NCBI GenBank assembly: GCA_903772945.1
Contig: CAICTM010001480.1
Coordinates: forward strand, 1-28,407
Direction of reading: 5' to 3'
From: Seminavis robusta
Taxonomy: Eukaryota > Bacillariophyta > Bacillariophyceae > Naviculales > Naviculaceae
DNA: 28,407 nucleotides
The notes under the pieces were generated by a model. The model did no database searches, was not told where the DNA came from, and saw nothing but the letters and a program-made list of their open reading frames with translations. A program made the translations under genes and the position numbers. Shown here one piece after another: positions 20,160 to 28,407 of the stretch (its first letter is position 1; each line of letters starts with the position of its first letter).

Positions 20160-21640
20160 AAGGATGTCGTCGTAGGATGCTCGGTGCCATCGCGACGAGG
20201 ATCTGCCCCGCCCAGGTAGCATCCGTTGCTCGTCACTTGGATGACCGAGAGACCACTTTCTTCTCCGCTGCTATCTACATCATGGCAACCAATGCCTGAG
20301 CTGTGTACCCAATGATACGAGAGCCGCCCGCGGAGCCAGCCAAGTAGGAGCTTTTGTTATTTTCTTTATCAAGGACCGTCGTGGGGACCATAACAGAACA
20401 CGGGGGCTTGTTGGGTTGCGTGCGATTGGCAATGGGTAGACCCAAAGTTCGTCAGTTGAGCAAGAAACAACCCACCATAAGCCCACTTCCAAAGTAGTTC
20501 TCCACCGTTGTTGTCATCGAAAGAACGTTCCCGTACTGATCAACAATCGAAGTATGACCCGTTCCCTTCTCAAATTTCTTCCTTTGAGGAGCTGTACCTG
20601 GTAGCATCGAACGTGCCGGGGGATCCAGGGAGGGCGGTACCCATGTCCTCGCTGAGATCGATTTGACTCGCACGTTCCAGGAGGTATCTTTCATCCAACA
20701 TACCGCTGACATAACTGTTGAGTGACTCTTCGAGATGCGTAGTTGCTGTTGATTGCAGGACAAACATGTACCAACGAAACGACTTACTCGATCGGCACAG
20801 TCACAAATCTGTGTCTGCCACATACTGATTGCGATCCGCAAAAGCAAGACGCATGGCCTGGGTAAACAAGTGAAGCGTCTCAACCACCTGACGTTTGTGC
20901 TGAGAGAGATGCAAGCAAGTTTTCCAAGAAGGCCAGCATCTGACCCCACAGTGAGCGCGCCACTTGAGGGATGCCCCATTCCAAACACATTGTACTCGTC
21001 GCGGAATGTCTTGCATACGACACAACTGAATAATCCGCCAGGTCCTCAAATGTGATGGTAGAGTCGAGTCTCCCGCAGGGTTGCGGTCATCATTGGCAAC
21101 AATTGCCTCAGCCAGCGGCCCGGAGTAAAACGTATCTGCTCCGCCTGGGATCAGCAGGTCCAGAGTGTCGATATAGTCTGGATTGTACATGATCGTACCC
21201 TCTGGTTTCGGCGTACGGGTGTCCTTGTCGTAGTAAAAACTGAAAACATGTTCGTCGCGAAAGAACAAACGGTCTTCGCATGACGGTTAATAAGAGAGAA
21301 CTTATCCTTTGCACTCCGCCGGTTCGGGCAGTCTGTTGGTAGCCATTTTAAATAGCGAGTTTCTTTGCATCCTGAAAGAGTTCTTTCCAGGGCAGCTTTC
21401 CGCGCTTGCCATTAAGCGTATCCATCAGGCGTGTAACTCAAGGCATACCACCTGAAAGAGCGCTTTGCCAGGCATGGAAAAAGGCAACGTTGTCCACTGA
21501 TTTGGAACCGAGTCTCTGAAGCCCCACTTGGCGCCTTCTCGCGAGCACCGAAAGAAGTTAAGTTTCCATCCATGTTGAGGAGGCAGAAAGCCCCGTCTTC
21601 GACTTGGGTTCCACAAGCTCTCGATCTAGCTAGAGAGCCA
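20160..21640 (-). pseudogene. Decayed gamma-glutamyltranspeptidase gene
   Basis: Read on the minus strand, pieces appear in family order across changing frames. They are GAFCLLNMDGNLTSF-REKAP (about 21600-21530), GKLPWKELFQDAKKLA (about 21400-21350), GADTFYSGPLAEAIV (about 21150-21100), NVFGMGHPSSGALTVG (about 20990-20940), LFTQAMRLAFADRNQYVAD (about 20870-20815), GTGHTSIVDQYGNVLSMTTT (about 20565-20505), MVGCFLLN, PTTVLDKENN then GSAGGSRIIGYTAQAL (about 20360-20295), and LGGADPRRDGT (about 20215-20185). The family cleaves gamma-glutamyl bonds of glutathione using an N-terminal Thr of the small subunit; that Thr (in GTGH) is still present, while the usual GGFLLNN has Cys for one Gly and then a stop. 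Frameshifts and stops inside conserved motifs make a functional product unlikely. Confidence 0.82.
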
Positions 21641-22161
21641 TCGCGAGGATTTAGCAGGCGGGCTACAGTACGGTACCGGGACTGGTAAGGTACAAAGCTC
21701 ATGCGACTGGGACTGGCTCGCGTAAGTGCGACTGAAATGGGTTTGACTTGTCTGAGTGTCAGTCAAGTCACTCGACTCACTCGACTCAGCTGTCACCCCA
21801 ATAGCTACAGTAGAACAGCCGAGCTACCAGTACTGGCAAGAGCGACTTTCACCATCACTGAATTCGAATCTTGGACACCTCCAAAGGGCATTTATTTCCT
21901 CCTTGCATGCAAACTAGTCCGGGGTTCACCTGAGGATCCAGTGGCTCAAGCTTGCTATGTTCCGAGCGGTTATAGCAGTCGAGGGAGTATGGGTTGTTGT
22001 ATGCAATCTAATAAGAAAATATTTCATCTAAGTGTATTCGTACATCATGTATCTAGTCTAGCCTCGTTGCAATCATTGTTGCGAATCCCTCCCTGCGCTG
22101 TTCGGTAGTAGTAGTAGTAGTAGTAATAATTGCAAAGTAAGGTATTGGCCCAGGTCGGCCT
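21641..22161. other. Intergenic region with a GTA microsatellite
   Basis: No gene is supported. A TCGA-type motif (actcgactcactcgactcag) is at about 21772-21791. A (GTA)7 run lies at 22105-22125, just past the stop of the minus-strand gene at 22162, so probably within its 3' UTR. Confidence 0.65.
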
Positions 22162-22719
22162 CTAGCCGTGGAAGATGGAACGGAAGGAATCACTTTGAAC
22201 ATTGCCACCGTTACCCTGTTGTTCGCGGAGCTTTTCCAGTGTCTTCTTTGCGGCTTCCAATACGGACATGTGTTTGGCAGTAGCTTGGAGGGAAAACTTG
22301 GTGACTGAGTTCCTTCGCTGGTACGTTCGGTGTCGGCGGTGAGGAGTTTGGAGATCCCGCAAGGAAGGAATGCTAATACTTTCCAATTCGTCGTCGTCGC
22401 CGTAGAGATCCTTGTGGCTTGGAGTGGTGCTGTTGGCAGCGGAGGGGTCAAACAGGGGGCTGCTGCAGGTAGAAGCAGGCGTTACATGCAGGCGACGACG
22501 TTTGGGAGCAAGAGTCGGAGTCACAATAGCAGCGTCTGATGCAACGAACGCTTTCCTCTTCTGTGTGGCTGGTGGTTCAGGTGAACTGGAATCTGGAGGC
22601 GACTGGGTTGCCACGGATGTGGTTCTTTCGTCTGGCACCATCGCGGGCTCTTTGGGCATTGAGGGTTCAGCAAGAGTTGCCTCAGGGCTGATCATGATAT
22701 TCTGGCTGCTGTTTTCCAT
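22162..22719 (-). CDS. Hypothetical disordered, probably nuclear protein, 185 aa
   Basis: The start is ATG at 22719-22717 in an ideal context (ccaccATGgaa). The frame stays open a further 34 codons upstream but has no ATG there, and that stretch is A/C-rich and leader-like. The protein is rich in Ser, Pro and Thr with many SP/TP pairs, so it is probably disordered and phosphorylated. Basic clusters (QKRKAF at about 53-58, PKRRRLH at about 72-78) look like a bipartite nuclear signal. An acidic patch (GDDDELE, 107-113) and a basic RRHRTYQRRNS (128-138) follow. A short amphipathic helix (MSVLEAAKKTLEKLREQQ, 151-168) could be a coiled coil. No known domain is recognised; a regulatory or chromatin-linked role is only a guess. 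Confidence 0.68.
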   Translation of the reverse strand: MENSSQNIMISPEATLAEPSMPKEPAMVPDERTTSVATQSPPDSSSPEPPATQKRKAFVASDAAIVTPTLAPKRRRLHVTPASTCSSPLFDPSAANSTTPSHKDLYGDDDELESISIPSLRDLQTPHRRHRTYQRRNSVTKFSLQATAKHMSVLEAAKKTLEKLREQQGNGGNVQSDSFRSIFHG

Positions 22720-25700
22720 GGTGGTGGTGGTTTTTTGTTGTGGCAAGTGGTGAGTACTAGTATTATAGTTTGATGGTGTTTGTGCGTTGCTTTGTGAAAT
22801 TATGGGAATAGAGTTGGTCAAAATTTCACTTTGTCAGTTGATGCCAGTCCTATGATTATACGAAACCCAGCAACCACTGGCCATGCAAGATCGGAACCTC
22901 CTCTGTTGTCTCCTTGCTTTTGTGGGATTGTTTTTGTGTTATCACTCACTTCTGCTGAATCGTACAGAGGTCCGAAAGGTGATCCCTGTGACGCGAAATA
23001 TTGGATTGTTAGTAAAATTGGCTGTGTTGTTTGGAATGCAACGGTCATCCAAGAACCTGCGCTTTCTCCCGAGTGGCAACCATTGATGTGAATTGTTCAT
23101 CCCTCTTCTTTACTTCAGAAGCTTCCTTTGTGCTCTTGTTGCCAATGAATTGCCCAGTTTAACGTGGATTAAAGATGAGACGATTGATTCACAGTTGCGT
23201 TGGTCATTCATTCGTACTACGTCTCTTTTGAGATCTCCAGTCAGACAGCTGGCTTTAGAAAGGAGGATTCTCGAACTCTAGAAGAGTGTTCTGGTGGAGA
23301 AACAACCCTATTAATCATGCTTCATGTAGAGATATAAAGGATGTTAACCTTTGAACTGCGATGATTATGAGTGCAAGAAAAAGCCACATGTCCTCGAAAC
23401 CTCCTCGCTCCTCGTGACACCTCTCTTGACCACTTTTGTTTGGAAATGTTTTAGGCGACCGGTACCCGTAGCTCTCTAGCTACCAGGTAGTAAGCAGTGA
23501 AAAGGAGTTCCACTATACACTGTAGCTAGACTAGACTAGACTAGTCTTCTCCAGTAGAACCAAAAAAGAAGCAAATGCGGCTGAAATGAGCAGCAACCGA
23601 ACTTCACACAAGAATTGCTGCTTTCTCTGGACCAATTAAGACGATAGCAGGCTCCAAACCAAATCTGATTGACCCAAAGCGAGCAATGGGAAACCCACAA
23701 CTATGCATTGCAGCATTATAGAACCGGCCTGTGGCTCTTTCTCTGTTGTGTTGGGCCTCCAGGTTTCCATCAATGCCCAGCTATACTAAACATGCAAGTA
23801 GCAACTGTGTGGTGGAACTCGTCTACCAGCTTCAACTGTAAGAAGAAGCTACTGCCTGTGCATTGTAGGCCAGACTTCTATTTGGCTTTATTCCATTTCT
23901 TGCTGTACAGCAACTCTTGAAGTATGAGGTTCAATTTGGGGGCTATGGCGGCACCCACAGTATAGATCCAGAGGAGCTGCGCCAAAGTCATCATTCGAGC
24001 AGACATGGACTTGGCTGACTTAGCAAGCTGGCCCTGTAGACAACAACCACCGCAAATATGTATGCCCTACAAGAATCGACACTTCCGGTCTTCATAGTTT
24101 AGAGGTTGCCTTCGGTTCTGGATTGGATTGCAAGCGAGTCAGCAGACAGAAGAACCAGCGACGACTACAAGTAAAACAGTGGGTGGTGGTTTCCCAAACC
24201 TACCGGTTGCCGATTTGCTTTGCCAATCTATGCTGACCAATCGTTCAGAGCGGGCAGGTTGTCGGCAACAATCTATGCACAGACCGCATGATCCCTCAGA
24301 CTTCTACTCCTCTGCACTCCCAACACTTGGTCCTAACCCCTGAAAGCAACATTCGATTTTGGACTGGACATTTCCTTGGCTTCTGATGTATCTTGTATGG
24401 GAGGTCTCTCTGGTGGTCCAGCGAGGCCAGTAGATTGAAGGAAGCTTGTGTTTTTAACTGCTGCAAATCCTCCCAGCAGCTCGGATCTCAGCCATCCTCC
24501 CTTTCATTGGCTCTTTTGCTCTTTCTGCTACAGGTCCCCAAACCCTTGTTCGCTGCTGTGGACATCGCTACGCCCATAAGGAACTACGGTTGACAGCCAA
24601 CTTCGGGAACCAACCACCGCCTAAGAAAGAAATGTTGATGTAGGATTTGGTACAGTGATGTTTTTAACACCACTGTACGGCGGAGGCGACCTTACAACCG
24701 CAATTATTGTTGCATCTTTCCCGGCCAAAGGGCCTCCTGCCGATATGGCATACGGTAGCTATAGCTAGATCAAGGGTTTTCCTCGCGTTTCAACCGGGTA
24801 CCGTCGGTGCAGGGTGCCTCCACTGACTGGAGAAACATTGCCAGGTACCCCGTTATCGTCATTCATTTCTTATTGCGGCCGCACGCTGTGACAGACTGAA
24901 CCGTGAGCTAGCTACCAGTAGCTATTCGTGGCGAGGGCGAGCCTCTCAGCTTGCTCTTTTTTACGTCCCCAAGGTTTGGGCCCACTGTCGAATTTCAACC
25001 TGTGACGCGGGGAAGGATATCTCTGATTGAGCAGGATCATGATGGATGTTGGGTCTTTGGAGGACGAGCCACAGCTGGAGGGCTGGTTGTTTTGATGTGC
25101 TAAAATAGCCCACGTTCTGGATTGTCACCACTTGATCTAAGTGCGGCTTTCCGTACTTTGCATGCCATTTGTTAACGGCATCGACCGTGGAGTAAGCACG
25201 TACCAGTTACGTAACTCTGAAGCGCTGCAAAAACGTGTGGGTGGTACGTACCTCGCTCGGCAAGAAGATAGACCGCATACTGATTAGGAGCTGGGAATAG
25301 CTTACCTTATACCTACTGGTACCAAACATACAAGAACTGTAGCTCAAAAGATCTAATCTTTCGGTATCAGCCGTGACAACTTGATTCAAGTCCTAGTCAA
25401 AAGCGATTGTGGTTTCATTTGCAACGACAGATCTATGCATAAGGATCACTTCGTGGCAGCCATAATGCAGGAGACTCACGGTCCTTAGAATGCTGTTGCC
25501 TTCCTGTAAATCCTGCACGCAAGCTTGTACCGGTGCCTCCATGCTCCACAAACCTCTTTGACCCCACGGAAAAGTGAAGCAAGCTCAATAATCCTTTAGC
25601 CAGATAATAAAACTCTGTGTGTTCTTTGCTTCCAAAGGTTCTTCGCCTCCCCGCATGTCATCACTGTAAACGTGCAGCTACCGTGGGCACGCCGACTTCA

Positions 25701-26568
25701 CAAAGATGCCCATTCGGCACCTTGCTGGCATCTCACTTCCAATTCTGGCCAGCGCATCGCCAGCCAAACAACCGGGGATCCTTGGTCCAATCATCAATAC
25801 CTCTGATGAAGGCTTCAGCCATCTAGCTAGAACTCAGCAGATCCTATCTTAAAATGCATTGCCTCAAAATATGGGTTTTCCCTACGTCCGTCGACGCACC
25901 CTTCATCACAACGAAGGAATCGAATCCCTTCGCCAGAGAAGAGAAGAGAAGAGAAGAGAAGAGAAGAGAAGAGAAGGGTGGAGATGGCCATTACATGTAT
26001 TTAGACTCGAGTGGCTGAACGGTACGAGTACAACGTACATGTATCATACAAGGAGTGGCAACTCACCCGGTGTTGTCCAGCACCTCATGTACCGGTACAC
26101 TACGGCATGGATTATTTGCAACCGTGGCACCCTGGTGATGTACCGGTACCGGTACCAGGCTGATCACTTAAGTCTTGTGGCTTCTGGCGTAATGTCAGAA
26201 GAAGCCTTCTTACATAAATCTCTGAGTGCCTTTGCTCACGCTTTCTGCGCCGTTTCATTTGGAGTGAAGAGTTTGTCGCATGATTTGATAATCATGCCGC
26301 CATTGCGCCACAGAAATAAATATTAACCAGGCTTCTAAAGGCAAAGAAGGGGCGGAATTCAGGACTACCGAAGGTTCGTCGGGAACAGGGGAGACACAAA
26401 TACTGTACTATACGATCGGCTGCTGCTCTCACAGCTACCGGTATCGATCTGGTCTACTTGGAATTATTCTGGTATTCTGGTATACCCTCCAAACACTGCC
26501 TCTTTCTTTACGCCCCAACGGCATACTCGACTCGACTTGATCAGCCCACCTCATAAGTCTAACTTGAG
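22720..26568. other. Long gene-poor region, no supported gene
   Basis: Many small open frames occur on both strands, none with a recognisable domain. Possible but unsupported are a + strand pair at 22883-23281 with a hydrophobic start, and a minus-strand piece near 25820-25400 beginning MAEAFIRGIDDWTKDP with later stops. Short motifs are frequent: ctagactagactagactag (23526-23544), gctagctacc (24906), ggtacc-type palindromes (23460, 24797, 26138-26155 as taccggtaccggtacc) and actcgactcgactt (26526). Confidence 0.55.
25936..25975. repeat. (GAGAA)8 microsatellite
   Basis: Eight perfect copies of the pentamer gagaa are followed by ggg. It lies in a gene-poor stretch and is not in a supported gene. 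Confidence 0.97.
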
Positions 26569-27667
26569 ATGTCCAACTCAAATAGGCCGCCAGGTCGAGA
26601 GTTTCCACCAGCAGATCGTGGGCAACCGGCAGCTGCATTCCCCCAAATTCAACCTCCTTCCCGCCCTCCCCCTTATGGCCGCCATCATTATCAGCGACAT
26701 CCTCCTCCTATGCCCCATCATTGGGGTCCCCAACCTGGGTATCACAATGCGGCTTCGTTTTCGCCTAACTAGTCGACAATCATCGCAATCCATGGCCACT
26801 CCCATCCCTCGTCAGGGTTATCGGCCACTTCCCCATGGATTTGCCCCACATCCGCCCACACAATGCCACCCTCACTTTCTCCGCAACAACTTCCATCATG
26901 TTCCTGGGTCGCGACCTCATCCTCCTGGCTATGGCTACACTCCACCAGCTGCTACTGAGAAAAATCAATTCAGGAAAAATCACCAAGTACATCAGGAGCA
27001 CATGGGGCAGTCTCAAAAGCCTACTAGTCAGGAAGCAAGGCGCCAGGTTAACAAACCTCAAGCAGCCAATGCCGACCCGCCATCAGGAAGTCCTTCTGCG
27101 CGGAATCCAGTTTCCAAGAAGAGGGAAGGGGAAAATCCACCACAACAGCAGACAACAAAAGAAGGAAACTCGCCACCGCCTGCAAGAGAAGATGATGTTC
27201 CTTGGGAAGAACAATATACAAAGATAAAGATATTCTTTGAGGATCATCAACACTGTGTTGTTCCGGGCTCTTTCGGTGGTAAGAAACTAGCAAATTGGTA
27301 CTCCAACCAGAAACGGGATTTGAAGAATGGAACAATGAGGGCTGACAGGGTGGAATTGCTTCGGGCAATCAAGTTTGGCTGTTACGTTACAAAATGGAAT
27401 ATTGATTTCAGCAAGCTGCAAAAATTCAAGGCAGACAACAATGATGGACGCTGCATGCCTTCATCAACAGATAGTCAAAACCACGAACTATTCAATTGGG
27501 CCAAGATGCAGAAAATCAAATTGACAAACAACCACAAGACTCTAACGGCTGAAATGCGACAAAAGCTCATGGATCATTTTGATCTAAATCCGGAGATTGA
27601 GAGTGCAAAACGGGCTGCAAGTGAACTGCATGGGAGTGCCAAGTGCGCCAAGGCAGCAAGGACGTGA
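26569..27667 (+). CDS. Helicase-associated (HA) domain protein with Pro/His-rich N-terminus; one frame change
   Basis: Two tandem HA-like units are visible. The first (about 27203-27400) runs WEEQYTKIKIFFEDH...VVPGSF, LANWYSNQKRDLKNGTM, RVELLRAIKFGCYV. The second (about 27395-27590) runs WNIDFSKLQKFK, HELFNWAKMQKIK, LTAEMRQKLMDHFDLN. HA units are short three-helix domains thought to bind nucleic acid; diatoms have many such proteins without a helicase motor, as here. ATG 26569 opens a Pro/His-rich stretch that stops at 26770-26772. The next frame continues with the same composition (YRPLPHGFAPHPP) into the HA units and ends at TGA 27665. Either one base is wrong or mutated between about 26740 and 26790, or translation starts at ATG 26792. 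A cag acceptor at 26815 with a donor at 26739 would make a typical 77-nt intron but gives the wrong frame. Confidence 0.75.
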
Positions 27668-28168
27668 AGATATGGCCCTCGTTTAGCTCTTGTTCCATAG
27701 GGTACAGTGATGCTGTGACGATACTGGCGCGCGCTGCCGGAAATGTACTTTTTTGCACTGGCAGCTCCTTGTGCCCATCGTTGCCCCAACGGTACCGATA
27801 CGTAAAATCGAATCGAATCATTCAATCGAATCGGCGGCTTCGCAGACGTTTCATGATAGCTCTGCATATTCGTTTGCTTGCTGGGTGCCTCTCAGCAGTA
27901 GGTAAGCAACCAATGTACTGGCACCTCGTTACAGATGCAATATTACTGTAGTATTGGAAGCGCTTGATGCCTCCGGCCGTCAAGTATTCTTTGTGATGGA
28001 TCTCCGCAACCGGTAGAGAATTCTGTTCCGGTACTGGCTAGTAAATGCTTGAATTATCCTCCTGGTACCGCAATACTCCATAAAATATTAATAACGTTTT
28101 CGTCGAAGGATGGTCCAACAGCTCCTTTGGCTTGGAGTCCGCAGTGGCAGCATCTCACTCTTCAAGCA
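27668..28168. other. Intergenic region, no supported gene
   Basis: I see only short motifs: an atcgaatcgaatcattcaatcgaatcg-like palindromic patch at about 27807-27834, and ggtacc/ccggtac motifs near 27791, 28028 and 28064. The remaining open frames are short and unremarkable. Confidence 0.6.
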
Positions 28169-28407
28169 CTCCGGCAAAGTACCATGTTTTGAGTTAGAAA
28201 GGCAACGCGCTCCGGAAAAGTACCATATTTTGAGATACAATGGGAAGCGCTCCGGCCCTATTAATAGATAGGAAGGCCTCCGGAAGAGTTAAAAGGGGAG
28301 CGCTCCGGTAAACTACCATATTTTGAGTTACAAGGCAACGCGCTCCGGTAAACTACCATGTTTTGAGTTAGAAGGCAACGCGCTCCGGTAAAGTACCATA
28401 TTTTGAG
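28169..28407. repeat. Degenerate 40-bp tandem repeat running off the right edge
   Basis: The core ctccgg recurs at 28169, 28210, 28250, 28278, 28303, 28343 and 28383. Spacing is 40-41 bp except for two shortened units (28 and 25 bp). The unit reads roughly gcgctccggtaaactaccat, then (a/g)ttttgagttagaaggcaac. The last copy is cut by the window end, so the array may be longer. No open frame uses it. Confidence 0.92.

Noticed and set aside
22883..23281. Two + strand small frames that might be spliced (hydrophobic start, ttctttacttcag acceptor near 23118)
   Set aside because: No donor gives a convincing short intron with a recognisable product; left as unsupported.
25400..25825. Minus-strand stretch beginning MAEAFIRGIDDWTKDP
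   Set aside because: Stops appear after about 30 residues and no family is recognised; could be a decayed gene, but the evidence is too thin.
25859..26326. 155-codon + frame containing a RREEK repeat
   Set aside because: It opens with TTG, and its only striking feature is the translated GAGAA microsatellite.
26739..26815. 77-nt intron in the HA-domain gene
   Set aside because: Size and borders are attractive, but joining them shifts into a frame that does not continue into the HA domains.
1..28407. tRNA genes, rRNA, CRISPR arrays, complete transposons or retroelement proteins
   Set aside because: I looked for a tRNA B-box, regular spacer arrays, transposase/integrase/reverse transcriptase motifs and long terminal repeats and found none that could be supported.

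Overview
The window looks like nuclear DNA of a eukaryotic microalga, most probably a pennate diatom. The reasons are: very short GT-AG introns (75-83 nt); a giant Ser/Pro-rich surface-type protein with BspA-like (DUF285) 25-residue repeats; a helicase-associated (HA) domain protein; remnants that resemble a diatom-type seven-TM receptor; and gene starts in eukaryotic ATG contexts rather than behind ribosome binding sites. The species cannot be fixed from sequence alone. No CRISPR array, rRNA, tRNA or complete transposon was seen.

Left part (1-12355, + strand): one very large modular gene whose 5' end lies outside the window. It begins with a mucin-like Pro/Ser stalk made of 19 copies of a 240-bp (80-residue) tandem repeat (161-4495). 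Six BspA-type domains ('beads') follow, with 14, 11, 11, 11, 8 and 3 repeats of exactly 25 residues. Each bead opens with a short helical N-cap and ends with a Cys-bearing cap. Pro/Ser or Pro/Thr linkers join the beads. I place 12 introns, all phase 2 and almost uniform in length. Beads 2-4 are a recent tandem triplication of about 1.36 kb. Bead 5 was expanded by duplicating a 75-nt exon together with its intron. The reading frame is broken many times in the most repetitive parts, mostly by single-base deletions between otherwise near-identical copies. This looks more like consensus error in repeats than slow gene decay, but the sequence alone cannot settle it.

Middle part (12356-21640): two intact genes for multi-pass membrane proteins of unknown function (14633-15280 and 17656-18639, both +). 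Two decayed genes then lie tail to tail: a seven-TM receptor-like pseudogene (+, about 18866-19710) and a gamma-glutamyltranspeptidase pseudogene (-, about 20160-21640). Both still show family motifs spread over several frames.

Right part (21641-28407): a small, disordered, probably nuclear protein (22162-22719, -). A long gene-poor stretch rich in short palindromic motifs (GGTACC, CTAG and TCGA types) follows. Next is an HA-domain protein with a Pro/His-rich N-terminus and one unresolved frame change (26569-27667, +). A degenerate 40-bp tandem repeat runs off the right edge.

No operon logic is expected or seen; the genes look independently transcribed.
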